64,000 bases of DNA, taken from NCBI RefSeq assembly GCF_014269185.2, contig NZ_JABWRZ020000001.1, forward strand, positions 87,001 to 151,000, read 5' to 3'. Shown in pieces: positions 1 to 8,912 of this stretch; position 1 is the stretch's first letter; every line of letters starts with the position of its first letter. A model generated the notes under the pieces. That model saw only the letters and a list, made by a program, of their open reading frames with translations, had not been told where the DNA came from and ran no database searches. The position numbers and the translations under genes are program-made. Origin of the DNA: Pseudomonas oryzicola (GTDB taxonomy: Bacteria > Pseudomonadota > Gammaproteobacteria > Pseudomonadales > Pseudomonadaceae).

Positions 1-248
1 GTATGCTCGTGAAAATGCGCAGCCTGCTGGCCGGTGGAACGGCGGTGGATGACCATTGACCAGAACATCGCGCCAAACACAACCACGCCGATGATCACGC
101 AGATCCAGAAGATGGTCATGTGCAGGTCGAAGACGGCGTTGGAGACCTCCGTCGCCCCTGGGTGCATGTTCACGGTCCAGGCGGCGTTGGCCTGACCAAA
201 AACCGACCACAACAGGAGGCCCATCCAGACATGTGGATGTCGCATCAT
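1..248 (-). CDS. coxB: Cytochrome c oxidase subunit II, N-terminal part (runs off the left edge)
   Basis: Subunit II of aa3-type cytochrome c oxidase carries electrons from cytochrome c through CuA to subunit I in the inner membrane. Only about the first 82 residues are present. The translation begins MMRHPHVWMGLLLWSVFGQA, a signal-like segment, followed by the typical subunit II start (WTVNMHPGATEV) and a first transmembrane helix (IFWICVIIGVVVFGAMFW). The CuA domain would lie outside the window. Two adjacent ATG codons (248 and 245) are possible starts; an AAGGGG stretch lies upstream. The identification rests on the N-terminal pattern and the neighbouring genes. Confidence 0.85.
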   Translation of the reverse strand, partial: MMRHPHVWMGLLLWSVFGQANAAWTVNMHPGATEVSNAVFDLHMTIFWICVIIGVVVFGAMFWSMVIHRRSTGQQAAHFHEH

Positions 249-618
249 TGCGGGTTCCCCTTCTCGTTCTTGTTGTCCCGGAGGCGTGGCCTGCGGCAAG
301 AGGGAACGGCGGTCAAGACTGCCTGGCTTCGACGACCGAGCCCCTGCTAAAAGCAGTTGGGCCTCATCAACGAATCACATTCACCGGCAGTATAGACAGC
401 GACCAATGGCACGCAACGAACCCCGTGAAATGAACTTCATGAAATGGCCGAATATCTCGGAAAACCGCGCGTTTGACAGCGCATGGCGCGATAATGGCAT
501 TTCGATATGCCTGAGCATGCGCAGCGTTGCGCCACTTATAACAAATGCGTCTTAGGTATTCTGTATACCGAGCTAATTTAGTGTCTTCCGTTTGAAACGT
601 AATGTCCCTGGAGTTGTC
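249..618. other. Divergent intergenic region between coxB and an unknown gene
   Basis: This 370-bp stretch has no convincing gene. It must contain the promoters of coxB (leftward) and of the gene at 619 (rightward). A short inverted repeat, GGTAT-N5-ATACC at 555-569, lies about 50 bp before the 619 start and could be an operator or a hairpin. No convincing -35/-10 pair could be assigned by eye. Confidence 0.4.
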
Positions 619-1263
619 ATGAACATCGCTGCTGTACGCGAGCAGATTAGCCAAGCCCACGATCACGAAAGCCGTACCGGCCAGCTGAAAAAGCGTCTCG
701 AGATACAACTGCCCCACCTGCATCCTTCAATCCAACTGCCTGAGCAGGACGCCCAGGACACTTTGGCGAACTTTGTCAGGGCCTACATCGACCAAGTACC
801 GGAATTGCTGGAGGCCGCACACGAGGTCGCCCGTGAAGCCGGTATCGAATCGCAGATCACACCCGTACTGAAGATTGCCGAGGCGTATTTCCTGCAGCCT
901 CCAAGCATGGTGCAAGGACATGTGGGGCTGGATTGCCTGCTGGATGAAGCCTACCTGGCTCACCGCCTGGTGGAGGAGGTCAACGACCTGTACATCCGCC
1001 ATTTCAGGCAACCGCTGATACCTGTAGATACCACCGTGGCCAACCTGGTCGCCCACCAGTTGATTGGTGAAACCTTCGCTAACCAACTGGATGAGGTGGT
1101 GCATCATTCGGTGGATGAAATGCTCGACGACGAGAGCTTCGCCACCGAGTCGGTGGAAGCCTATCGCGCAGCCCTGAGCAGCCCGCAGACAGGCGCGGCC
1201 TGGAAGCGCTGGCCGTGCCTGTCCCGTCAGTTGAACGTGGCGTTCGGCCAGGCAGGTGCCTGA
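619..1263 (+). CDS. Unrecognised conserved-looking soluble protein
   Basis: A 214-residue protein with no signal peptide or transmembrane helix. I do not recognise a family. It is mostly helical in appearance, with many acidic and hydrophobic positions (for example LANFVRAYIDQVPELLEAAH and VEEVNDLYIRHF) and an acidic stretch VDEMLDDESF late in the chain. The start at 619 is preferred because GGAG lies five bases upstream; an in-frame TTG at 592 has no better site. It is followed at about 107 bp by another unrecognised gene on the same strand, so the two may be co-transcribed. Confidence 0.7.
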   Translation: MNIAAVREQISQAHDHESRTGQLKKRLEIQLPHLHPSIQLPEQDAQDTLANFVRAYIDQVPELLEAAHEVAREAGIESQITPVLKIAEAYFLQPPSMVQGHVGLDCLLDEAYLAHRLVEEVNDLYIRHFRQPLIPVDTTVANLVAHQLIGETFANQLDEVVHHSVDEMLDDESFATESVEAYRAALSSPQTGAAWKRWPCLSRQLNVAFGQAGA

Positions 1264-1327
1264 CCCGCACGCCGTCCGGGGAAAGCGGTCCTTCTGCTGC
1301 CCATTTGGGCTCATCGCTACTGTCATC

Positions 1328-1344
1328 CCGCCGTCTGAAGGCGG
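1328..1344 (+). terminator. Weak stem-loop between two unknown genes
   Basis: CCGCC-N7-GGCGG can form a five-base-pair stem, followed by a mixed CGCTTTCCTATTT rather than a clean T run. It could be a weak terminator or attenuator between the genes at 619 and 1371. Confidence 0.3.
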
Positions 1345-1370
1345 CGCTTTCCTATTTCAAGGTGATGACA

Positions 1371-2453
1371 ATGACGATCAGAAGAAACCGAGTTTTCACG
1401 GACCTGCTGCGTGGTACCTATGGCACGATATGGGGCAACTGGGGCCTCAACCCGTCAATCAAGCCTGGTGCCGTCGGCATCATCGATGGCGATTCCGGCG
1501 ACTTCAAGCTGGTCGCCGATGCCCTGCCCGGCATCGAGGTCAGCAAGAGCCTGCAGAGCCGCAAGTGGGACTTCAAGTCCAGTGGCGTGACCTGCAGAAG
1601 CGTCAGCGCCAAAGGGCAGGGGCTGATCCTGGATCCGAGCACGGGAGTCGAGGTCAAGCCGGAAGCCGCGCTGGAGTGGACCTTCGACAAGGAAAATGCC
1701 CTCACCTCGGAGTTCGCCATCTCCGGTGAGCACAGCATCTGCAACCTTGGCGTGCTGGACGATCAATACGAATGGCTGCTTGCCCAGGCACGCAAGGTGA
1801 ACATGGCAACCAGCGCCGGTATATCGGAAGGTTTTGGCGTCGTGACCTCGGTGATCTACGCCAACAGTGGCCTGAACGCGGTGTCAAAAAAGAGCAAGGC
1901 AAGCTTCACCGTTGCCGGCAGCGCGAGTGGCCTGAACCGGTTGCTCGGTGAAGAGGGCATCTCGGGCAACGGCAAGGCGAGTTACCTTTTCACCAGCAAT
2001 TCAAGTGAAGTCGAGACACACACACTGCCCGCCAAAAGTGGTGAAGTGGCAACAGAGCCCCTACCTGTGGCCTATTACTTCGCATCCTTCGCAGGCAGCA
2101 GGGTGTTGATTCCGAGCTGGATCGGCAAGATTGGTGTATTGAACCTGCACGTCGACAGCAAGGCCTCGTCTCTGACCACCTACGTCACCAAGGTTACACT
2201 CGCCTACCAGACGCCCTCCGGCCCTGTGGAACATTCCAGCACCGTGATCGGCGGTAGCTCCGCGAGCTTTGGCGATATCCCGCTGACAGCCACCGAGATG
2301 GTGCTGACAGCGGAATTCGTCAACATCGGCGCCAATACCCGCAAATCGCTGAAGTGGAACACCCCCGCCACCGAGTGGCTGGGTGGCACCCGTACGGTCA
2401 ACCTGACCGGTACCTGGCCGGGTGCACCAGAGATGACCGAGGTGAAGAACTGA
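1371..2453 (+). CDS. Unrecognised 360-residue protein, beta-rich C-terminal half
   Basis: No family recognised. There is no N-terminal signal peptide. The first 150 residues contain GTYGTIWGNWGLNPSIKPG and a GIIDGDSGDF turn; the last 110 residues (VTLAYQTPSG, TEMVLTAEFV, TVNLTGTW) read as alternating beta strands, like a beta-sandwich or jelly-roll end domain. ATG codons at 1365 and 1371 are in frame; 1371 is preferred because AAGG lies eight bases before it. The gene ends three bases before the convergent SulP gene. A self-assembling or pore-forming role is possible but not supported by any motif. Confidence 0.7.
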   Translation: MTIRRNRVFTDLLRGTYGTIWGNWGLNPSIKPGAVGIIDGDSGDFKLVADALPGIEVSKSLQSRKWDFKSSGVTCRSVSAKGQGLILDPSTGVEVKPEAALEWTFDKENALTSEFAISGEHSICNLGVLDDQYEWLLAQARKVNMATSAGISEGFGVVTSVIYANSGLNAVSKKSKASFTVAGSASGLNRLLGEEGISGNGKASYLFTSNSSEVETHTLPAKSGEVATEPLPVAYYFASFAGSRVLIPSWIGKIGVLNLHVDSKASSLTTYVTKVTLAYQTPSGPVEHSSTVIGGSSASFGDIPLTATEMVLTAEFVNIGANTRKSLKWNTPATEWLGGTRTVNLTGTWPGAPEMTEVKN

Positions 2454-2455
2454 CC

Positions 2456-3976
2456 TCAGGCACCCGCCACGCTTCGCAGACGTCCCTCCACCCTGCGCTT
2501 GAGCCCTCGCTGCTCAATGCGCAGGATCGAGCCACTGGTCCTGCTCCAGTCCTCCAGCAGCTCCAGACAGGAGTGGTCAATATAGGTCAGGTGGGCCAGC
2601 GGCACATGCAACGTAGTCCCCGCAGGCACGCTATCGAGTACCTGGGTCAGGGCAGGTACCTTGAGGAAGGTTGCCGCTCCACTCAGGCGTAACTCCATAT
2701 GGTCGCTGACATCGAGCTGGACGAGGCTGATCTTCAGGCGTGCCGCCTTGAAGGCCAGCTTCAGCAGCGTCAGGGCAAAGCCCAGCAACACCCCGGTCAA
2801 CAAGTCGGTGAAGATGATCGCTACGGCTGTTGCCACGTAGGTGAACATCGGCATCCTGCCGTAGCGGCGCAGACCGCGCAGGGCCTTGAAGTCAACCAGC
2901 TTCACACCGGTGTACACCAGCACGCCCGCCAGGCTCGCCACCGGAATCTGCTGCAGCACGCTGCCCAGCGCCACGACGAACGCCAGCAACCATGCACCAT
3001 GCAGAATGGCCGAAGCTCGTGTTTGGGCACCTGCCTGCACGTTGGCCGAGCTGCGCACGATAACGCCAGTCATTGGCAGCGCGCCGAGCAACCCGCAAAG
3101 CATGTTGCCAATCCCTTGTGCCGAGAGTTCACGGTCGAAGTCTGAACGTTGCCCACTATGCATGCGATCTACCGCAGCGGCGGACAACAAGGTTTCGGCG
3201 CTGGCGATGAAGGCCAATGCGAAAGCGGCCACCAGCAGGGACGGATCGGCCAGCTTCATGAGGTCATCGGGGCGGATCCAGTCGATGGCCTCGGTCAGGT
3301 CCGTCGGCACCTGCACCCGGTTCACCGGCAGTGCCAGCCATATGGTGATAACCGTCATCGCTGCCACGCCCAACAAGGCGCCGGGAACGAAACGCAGCTT
3401 GCGCGGCCGCAAGCGCTCCCATCCCCACATGATGGCGATGGTACCCAGCCCGAGCGCACCGGCTTGCCACCCAGACCCCGCATTTTCAACCGGCAGGGCA
3501 CCCGCCACGGTCGAAGGAAATTCCACCAGGTTCTGCAAGCCCGAAGGCTGCGGTGTTGTGTCGAACATCACATGCACCTGGGACAGCACGATCAGCACAC
3601 CGATACCTGCGAGCATGCCGTAAACAACCGCCGGAGCGGTGACGCGGAACCAGCACCCCAGGCGCAGGCGCCCGGCCAGCAACTGCAGCAGGCCAGCCAG
3701 CAACAGGATCGGCCCAAGCATGCCCATGCCATGCTGGCGCACCAGCTCGAACACCAGCACGGCAAGGCCAGCGGCCGGGCCACTCACTTGCAGCGGCGAG
3801 CCGGCGAGGAAACCCACGACGATGCCACCGATGATGCCGGTAATCAGGCCCTTGGCCGGCGGCATGCCCGAAGCGATTGCAATGCCCATGCATAACGGCA
3901 GGGCTACCAGAAAGACCACCACCGACGCCAGCAACTCACGCGGCAGGGCCGCTTTCAACTGTGTAATGTTCACCAT
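2456..3976 (-). CDS. SulP family anion transporter with C-terminal STAS domain
   Basis: A 506-residue inner-membrane transporter. The N-terminal part has the SulP pattern (PRELLASVVVFLVALPLCMG, then many hydrophobic helices), and residues from about 430 form a short STAS domain (LRLSGAATFLKVPALTQVL). SulP proteins move sulfate or bicarbonate, usually with Na+ or H+. The beta-carbonic anhydrase gene lies just upstream on the same strand (about 190 bp), which fits a bicarbonate/CO2 role, although sulfate cannot be excluded. The start at 3976 follows AAGGAG at a good distance. Confidence 0.85.
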   Translation of the reverse strand: MVNITQLKAALPRELLASVVVFLVALPLCMGIAIASGMPPAKGLITGIIGGIVVGFLAGSPLQVSGPAAGLAVLVFELVRQHGMGMLGPILLLAGLLQLLAGRLRLGCWFRVTAPAVVYGMLAGIGVLIVLSQVHVMFDTTPQPSGLQNLVEFPSTVAGALPVENAGSGWQAGALGLGTIAIMWGWERLRPRKLRFVPGALLGVAAMTVITIWLALPVNRVQVPTDLTEAIDWIRPDDLMKLADPSLLVAAFALAFIASAETLLSAAAVDRMHSGQRSDFDRELSAQGIGNMLCGLLGALPMTGVIVRSSANVQAGAQTRASAILHGAWLLAFVVALGSVLQQIPVASLAGVLVYTGVKLVDFKALRGLRRYGRMPMFTYVATAVAIIFTDLLTGVLLGFALTLLKLAFKAARLKISLVQLDVSDHMELRLSGAATFLKVPALTQVLDSVPAGTTLHVPLAHLTYIDHSCLELLEDWSRTSGSILRIEQRGLKRRVEGRLRSVAGA

Positions 3977-4164
3977 TGTTCTCCTTTCTCTGTCACACAA
4001 CCATTCCCCTGGCTGTGGGCACATTTACCCTGACAAGCGCGCAGGCGCGGGCCGCCAGCAGGCATGCCGGCAGGGCAGTCAGGGAATTCAGGGCAGCCGA
4101 AAGCCGCGCCACACCCCAGCAGGGTGCAGCCGGCTATCAAGGTTCCAGCGGGTGGATGGGTCGC

Positions 4165-4884
4165 TTAGTAGCGGCCTCTCGGAGTAGCGCAGGGGACCGG
4201 CTCGCCAGCGGCCAGCGGCAGGAAGCTATCGCTGGCGGCGTCATAGGCTTCGATCTTGCTGGTCTCGATGTCGTAGACCCAGCCATGGATGAACAGCTCA
4301 CCCGCTGCCAGGCGCGAAGCCACCGAAGGGTGGGTGCGCAGGTGATGCAACTGGGCGATGACGTTTTCCTTGGTCAGCACTTGCATCGTTTCGTGCTCGC
4401 TACCGCACGAGCAATTGTTCTCGACCACGGTGCGGGCCACCTCGGCGTGACGCAGCCAGGCGGAAACGGTCGGCATCTTGGTCAGCGATTGCGGGTTGAG
4501 TACCGCGCGCATGGCGCCGCAGTCGGAGTGGCCACAGACGATGATGTGGTGCACTTTCAACGCCAGCACCGCGTATTCGATAGCGCTGGAAACGCCGCCG
4601 TTCATCTGGCCATAAGGTGGTACCACGTTACCGACGTTACGGGTTACGAACAGGTCGCCCGGCGAGCTCTGGGTGATCAGCTCGGGAACGATGCGCGAGT
4701 CGGCGCAGGTGATGAACATGGCACGCGGGGTTTGCGCAGTGGCGAGCTTCTTGAACAGCTCTTGCTGCTCGGGGAAAACGTCATGGTGAAAACGCAGGAA
4801 GCCGTCGACGATGTGCTTAAGGGCGGCATCGGCGCTCTCCGCGGGGACCTGCGGAACAACCTTGGATGGGTCCTTGATGGGCAT
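4165..4884 (-). CDS. Beta-class carbonic anhydrase
   Basis: Interconverts CO2 and bicarbonate in the cytoplasm. The 239-residue protein has the beta-class zinc motifs CADSR (Cys60, Asp62, Arg64) and HSDCG (His119, Cys122), with the conserved VTRNVGN and NGGVSSAIEYAV segments between them. The ATG at 4884 has an AGAGGA ribosome site. It lies immediately upstream of the SulP transporter on the same strand, forming a likely bicarbonate supply pair. This gene is also the last conserved chromosomal gene before the secretion island begins. Confidence 0.93.
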   Translation of the reverse strand: MPIKDPSKVVPQVPAESADAALKHIVDGFLRFHHDVFPEQQELFKKLATAQTPRAMFITCADSRIVPELITQSSPGDLFVTRNVGNVVPPYGQMNGGVSSAIEYAVLALKVHHIIVCGHSDCGAMRAVLNPQSLTKMPTVSAWLRHAEVARTVVENNCSCGSEHETMQVLTKENVIAQLHHLRTHPSVASRLAAGELFIHGWVYDIETSKIEAYDAASDSFLPLAAGEPVPCATPRGRY

Positions 4885-5172
4885 GATTCATCCTCTTGAC
4901 GGTGTGTAGGTAAATCCATTTTACCGGTGAAAGATTTTGGCTATGCAGAGTTTTAGATGACGCGCATGGGCCATAGATCACAGTCGGTGGAGACTGATTT
5001 CCTACGCTAGCGGGGAAAACTTAACTGAAACTTAATTCGGAGGCTCTAGAACGGGTGTTCCAGATGAGGAAGGCGGGAACTGGATAATAGCAAAGAAACA
5101 TCAATTGCAAAGTACCATTACTGGAATTATTCGTTCCAATGAGTGACATTGAGGTTAGCGTACCCCCGGCGC
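4885..5172. other. Left junction of the secretion island
   Basis: This 288-bp stretch separates the carbonic anhydrase gene from traF, the last gene of the island. It is more AT-rich than its surroundings. It must hold the carbonic anhydrase promoter and the end of the island transcript. An imperfect palindrome (CATT-N3-GGAA-N7-TTCC-A-ATG) sits around 5115-5141 but has no T run. No tRNA end, integrase site or clear long direct repeat was found. Confidence 0.4.
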
Positions 5173-5712
5173 TTACCGAGGCGAGCTATTCCACACCAGC
5201 CAGGGCCTGATCACCTCGTCCAGCTGAACCTGCGGTACGGCGCCAAAATAGCGACCATCGAACGACAATCGGCTGTAATCGGAGAGCATCAGCACCTCAC
5301 CCTCGGCCAGGCGGAAATGCACCGATGCCGGGTGCGGCATGCTGCGGCCGCTGGGGTCCGTGGACAACGGCTCGCTGCGGGCCTGCAGCTGACCATTGAC
5401 ACTGACGCCCTCGGCGGCGATCAGCACCTCGTCACCCGGAACCGCTACCAGGCGCTTGATCATGCGCATATACCCCCCTGGACACGGCCCGCTGCTCAGG
5501 TAGCCGCGGGCGTGCGCCAGGTCAAACACCGCCCGCCGGGGCGGGCAGAACATGACCAGGTCGCCTTTTTCCGGCGTCTTGTCGACTACCCAGTAGATGC
5601 CAGGCGGGAAGCTGCTGGTGATGTTGATCCGGGCGCCGCCATTCAACACGAGCGGCAACAGCAGCAAGCCCAGGATAGCCAGCAGCGCGGCCACGCTCAA
5701 CGGTCGCCTCAT
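5173..5712 (-). CDS. traF: TraF-like conjugative-type signal peptidase (S26C), pilin maturation
   Basis: TraF of RP4 trims and cyclises the TrbC pilin at the inner membrane. This 179-residue protein has an N-terminal membrane anchor (residues 5-24), the Ser motif SSFPPGIYW (Ser34 as likely nucleophile), a Lys motif MIKRLVAVPGDEV (Lys86) and the later LSDYSRLSFDGRYFG block, as in S26 peptidases. Its ATG overlaps the traG stop codon (ATGA), so the two are translationally coupled. It is the last gene of the island. Its presence with trbC in one locus suggests the system makes a processed, probably cyclic pilin. Confidence 0.9.
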   Translation of the reverse strand: MRRPLSVAALLAILGLLLLPLVLNGGARINITSSFPPGIYWVVDKTPEKGDLVMFCPPRRAVFDLAHARGYLSSGPCPGGYMRMIKRLVAVPGDEVLIAAEGVSVNGQLQARSEPLSTDPSGRSMPHPASVHFRLAEGEVLMLSDYSRLSFDGRYFGAVPQVQLDEVIRPWLVWNSSPR

Positions 5713-7547
5713 GCCGGTGTCGCCGAGCCACGTATGTCAATGGTGCGGTCGCTTTCACGCGGCGCAGGCACCTTGGCGCGGGCGAGGAAGATCGGGTCCT
5801 GGAAGTACAGGGGCTGCTTGCCGTAGAACGCCGGGTAACCGGCGCAGTACACCACCATGTCGCCGGCTTCTTCGATGTTGCCCTGGCTGTCCTTGCGCGG
5901 GCCGGGCATGCGCAGGGCCTCGTCAGTGGTCAGCAGCGGCCGCTGCACTTCCTGGATGGTGCGCGACACCTGGCCGAGCAGCGCGCTGGAGCGGCGCCCA
6001 CTGGTAGTGATCTGCTCCTTGACGATGGTGGTCTGCCCGGTGAGCTTGGACAGGTGCTCTGCGGTTTCCACGCGGTTCGGCGGATAAGCGTTCTGAATAT
6101 GGCAGTTGGAAGTGATGCTCTCGTTCTGCCCGTAGAACTCCTGCAGCTGCGACAAGTCCTGGATGATCAGGTAGCACTTGATCCCGTAGCCGGCCACAAA
6201 AGCCAGCGACTCCTGCATGATGTCGAGCTTGCCCAGGCTCGGGAACTCGTCGAGCATCATCAGCAGGCGGTGCTTGTAGTGAGCCTTGGGCCGGCCGTCC
6301 TCGAAGTCCATCTTGTCGGCCAGCAGGCGTACGATCATGTTCACCAGGATGCGCACCAGCGGGCGCAGGCGCGCCTTGTCGTTGGGCTGGGTGATGATGA
6401 ACAGGCTGACCGGGTCTTCGTGGTTCATCAGGTCGCGGATCTTGAACTCCGAGCGGGCGACATTACGCGCCACAATCGGATCGCGAAACAGCGACAGGTA
6501 CGATTTGGCCGTGGACAGCACCGAGCCGGCCTCTTCCGCCGGCCGATCGAGCATGTCGCGTGCAGCAGACCCCACCAGCGGGTGGTTCTCACCATTGAGG
6601 TGCCCGTAGTGAGTCATTTCCTCCCACAGCTCACTGATCGGCCGCGATGGGTCGGCAAGCATGGCGTCCAGAGCCGGTAGGCTGGCCACGCCACCCTCAT
6701 CCAGCGAGCGGTAGCACAGGTGCAGGATGCAGCCGACCAGCATCGCCTGGGAAGTCTTTTGCCAGTGGTCGTTGAGGCCCTTGCCGTCCGGGTCGACGAT
6801 CAGCGTCGCCAGGTTCTGTACGTCACCCACCTCGAACTCGGTACCAAGGCGGATTTCCTCCAGCGGGTTCCAGCCTACGCAGCCGTTTGCCGTGGCCGGC
6901 TCGAAGCGCAGCACCCGGTTGCCGGCATGCTTCTGCCGCCAGCCGGCGGTCAGCGCCCATAGCTCGCCCTTGAGGTCGGTAATCACTGCGCTGTGCTTCC
7001 ACGACAGCAAGGTCGGGATCACCAGGCCGACGCCCTTGCCGCTGCGGGTCGGGGCGAATGTAAGGATGTGCTCTGGGCCGTTATGACGCAGGTAATGCAG
7101 CTTGTTACGCTTGTCCAGCCAGGCCCCCACATATACGCCCTCGTCAGCCAGCAAGCCGGCACTCTCGATGTCCTTGCGCTCGCCCCAACGCGCCGAACCA
7201 TGCAGGAACGCGTTGGCCCTCGCGCTGTTGCTGTTGATCAGGCGGATGATCATCACCGCCATCATGCCCACGCCGCTGACCAGCATGCCAAGGGAGCCGG
7301 CGCGCATCAGCGAGTCCTGATACTGGCCCGACCAGTTGGCGGCCCAAACCAGGATCATCCACGGTGCATATACGCCGTTGAGATTGGCGCCCAGTGCGGT
7401 GTGGTACTGAAACAGGTAGGCGAAGTACTGGGTCGCAGTGGCCAGGCCGGCGAGCAGAAAGAAGATCGCCAGCAAAGCCTGCCAGGTACTGCCGCTGTTG
7501 CTTTGGCCACCGCGTATCTGCGGGCCGACGGCGTTATTGTGTTTCAT
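5709..7547 (-). CDS. traG: TraG/VirD4-type coupling protein
   Basis: Type IV coupling ATPase that selects substrates and passes them to the secretion channel. The 612-residue protein has N-terminal transmembrane helices (about 22-45 and 84-104), a Walker A PTRSGKG at about residues 166-172 and a Walker B LLMMLDEFPSL near residue 430. The length fits RP4 TraG. The start at 7547 has GGAG eight bases upstream; a longer in-frame extension lacks a site. In conjugation this protein would dock a relaxosome, but no relaxase is encoded nearby, so its substrates here are probably proteins such as the DUF2235 lipases. Confidence 0.93.
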   Translation of the reverse strand: MKHNNAVGPQIRGGQSNSGSTWQALLAIFFLLAGLATATQYFAYLFQYHTALGANLNGVYAPWMILVWAANWSGQYQDSLMRAGSLGMLVSGVGMMAVMIIRLINSNSARANAFLHGSARWGERKDIESAGLLADEGVYVGAWLDKRNKLHYLRHNGPEHILTFAPTRSGKGVGLVIPTLLSWKHSAVITDLKGELWALTAGWRQKHAGNRVLRFEPATANGCVGWNPLEEIRLGTEFEVGDVQNLATLIVDPDGKGLNDHWQKTSQAMLVGCILHLCYRSLDEGGVASLPALDAMLADPSRPISELWEEMTHYGHLNGENHPLVGSAARDMLDRPAEEAGSVLSTAKSYLSLFRDPIVARNVARSEFKIRDLMNHEDPVSLFIITQPNDKARLRPLVRILVNMIVRLLADKMDFEDGRPKAHYKHRLLMMLDEFPSLGKLDIMQESLAFVAGYGIKCYLIIQDLSQLQEFYGQNESITSNCHIQNAYPPNRVETAEHLSKLTGQTTIVKEQITTSGRRSSALLGQVSRTIQEVQRPLLTTDEALRMPGPRKDSQGNIEEAGDMVVYCAGYPAFYGKQPLYFQDPIFLARAKVPAPRESDRTIDIRGSATPA

Positions 7548-7590
7548 CGGTTCGCTCCGTGAACGAAGGAATTGAAAAGTAAATACAGAT

Positions 7591-8130
7591 TCAGGGCGAC
7601 GAGTTGCGCGAGCGCCCAAGGTCCTGGGCATGACTGCGCCGCTGCGCTTCGGTCAGGGAGCGCTCGGCCTGGCGCTGCAGGTTCCACTGCTCGGCCAGTT
7701 CGGGCTGCTCGGCACGCAGGCGGCGCACCGCCAGTTCCTCGATGCGCGGACTGTAAAGGCCCATGCCGTGATGCAGTTCCTGCACCCGCTCGAGACGGCC
7801 CTGCAGTTGTAGCAGGCGCGCCTGGCAGCGCTGATTGCACTGCTCCCAGGTGGCGCGGGTCGAGGGTAATGCAAGCCAGCCCGGGCGGCCAGCCAGGTTC
7901 TGCTGCAGCTGCGCCTGCTGACGCTCCACCAGGCTTTCCAGGCGCTGCTCCAACGCTTGGGCCTGTTCGGCCTTCTGTTCGACGTACTCGCCCAAGGCCT
8001 GGGTATAACGCGCCTGCACCGGGCTGCCTTCGAGCAGGGCGGTCTGCTCGGTCGCCAGCGCCTGGGCCTGAGCTTCAAAGGCCTGCCCGGCGTCTTCGAG
8101 CCGGGTCCTGGCCTTGTTCGGATTGTCCAT
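7591..8130 (-). CDS. Coiled-coil protein between trbP and traG, unrecognised
   Basis: A 179-residue, strongly charged and Gln/Glu/Ala-rich protein with long predicted coiled coils (EQKAEQAQALEQRLESLVER and later RRLRAEQPELAEQWNLQRQ). There is no signal peptide. The ATG at 8130 follows AGGTG; an alternative ATG at 8145 overlaps the trbP stop codon (ATGA). Tight packing between trbP and traG suggests an accessory function of the secretion system, for example substrate recruitment or an adaptor for TraG, but this is a guess from position only. Confidence 0.7.
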   Translation of the reverse strand: MDNPNKARTRLEDAGQAFEAQAQALATEQTALLEGSPVQARYTQALGEYVEQKAEQAQALEQRLESLVERQQAQLQQNLAGRPGWLALPSTRATWEQCNQRCQARLLQLQGRLERVQELHHGMGLYSPRIEELAVRRLRAEQPELAEQWNLQRQAERSLTEAQRRSHAQDLGRSRNSSP

Positions 8131-8141
8131 GGGCACCTGCT

Positions 8142-8912
8142 TCATATCAGGAATAAATAACCGGCCTTGGCCATCGGGATGCGGATCAACCAAAGCGCCA
8201 GCAAATGCAGGGGGTAGTAGCCGTAGAACAGCCAACGCCAGCGTGGCAGCTTCGGTTGCAACCAACCGGCCCCCAGCAGCAGGGGCAGGGCGGCGAACGC
8301 CCAGGCGTTGCCATTGATCGGTGACAGCGCCGCCAACGAAACCACGACCCCCACGCCAGCCATGGCATTCGGACGCCGCACGTACCAGCCCACGCTCAGC
8401 CCCAACAGCACGGCTGGCCACCAGAATTCCACCAGCGCTCCGCCGACCACGAACACGCACAGCGCGACAGCCCAGTAATGTGCTTGCCCGGCCGCCGCAC
8501 GCTCACAGGCAGCGGTGACCAAGGTGATTACCAGCAGGGTAAAGAGAATGTTCAGCGGATAGGCGCCATACAGCAGCCCACCCAGCGCAATGAACGGCGG
8601 TGTCGCCAACACACCGAACAGACACAGGCGCATCGCGGTGCGGCGGTAGGCGCCGTTTGCCCCGACACCCGGGCGCGCCAGATTGCAGGCGAGCACCATC
8701 ACGAACAGCGGCATGGCCAACCGCCCGGCCTCGAACAGGTACGGCAAGGTCTCGTTGAACAGGTACTTGTTGACGTGGTCGCCGGTCATCAACAGCAACG
8801 CCAGCCATTTCAATGCCTCCAAGGCACCGTCAGCCAATTGCAGGCGGGGCAGGGCGAAGGTCTTCTGCCCTTGTTGCACTGCAATTTCACCAACCAGAGG
8901 ACGCTCACTCAC
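8142..8912 (-). CDS. trbP: TraX/TrbP family polytopic membrane protein
   Basis: A 256-residue protein with about seven to eight hydrophobic helices and the TraX-family opening ALKWLALLLMTGDHVNKYLF followed by GRLAMPLFVMVLACNLARPG. F-plasmid TraX acetylates the pilin N-terminus, and RP4 trbP occupies the same place after trbO. Here the effector cluster separates it from trbN/trbO. The start is a GTG at 8912 overlapping the stop of the deleted effector remnant (GTGA). That coupling shows the upstream cargo is inserted within the transfer operon without breaking its translation. Confidence 0.85.
   Translation of the reverse strand: MSERPLVGEIAVQQGQKTFALPRLQLADGALEALKWLALLLMTGDHVNKYLFNETLPYLFEAGRLAMPLFVMVLACNLARPGVGANGAYRRTAMRLCLFGVLATPPFIALGGLLYGAYPLNILFTLLVITLVTAACERAAAGQAHYWAVALCVFVVGGALVEFWWPAVLLGLSVGWYVRRPNAMAGVGVVVSLAALSPINGNAWAFAALPLLLGAGWLQPKLPRWRWLFYGYYPLHLLALWLIRIPMAKAGYLFLI

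Noticed and set aside
2699..3895. Plus-strand open frames opposite the SulP gene
   Set aside because: His/Gln/Arg-rich translations typical of the opposite strand of membrane protein genes.
5115..5141. Terminator after traF
   Set aside because: The imperfect palindrome has weak pairing and no T run on the minus strand, so it is not called as a terminator.
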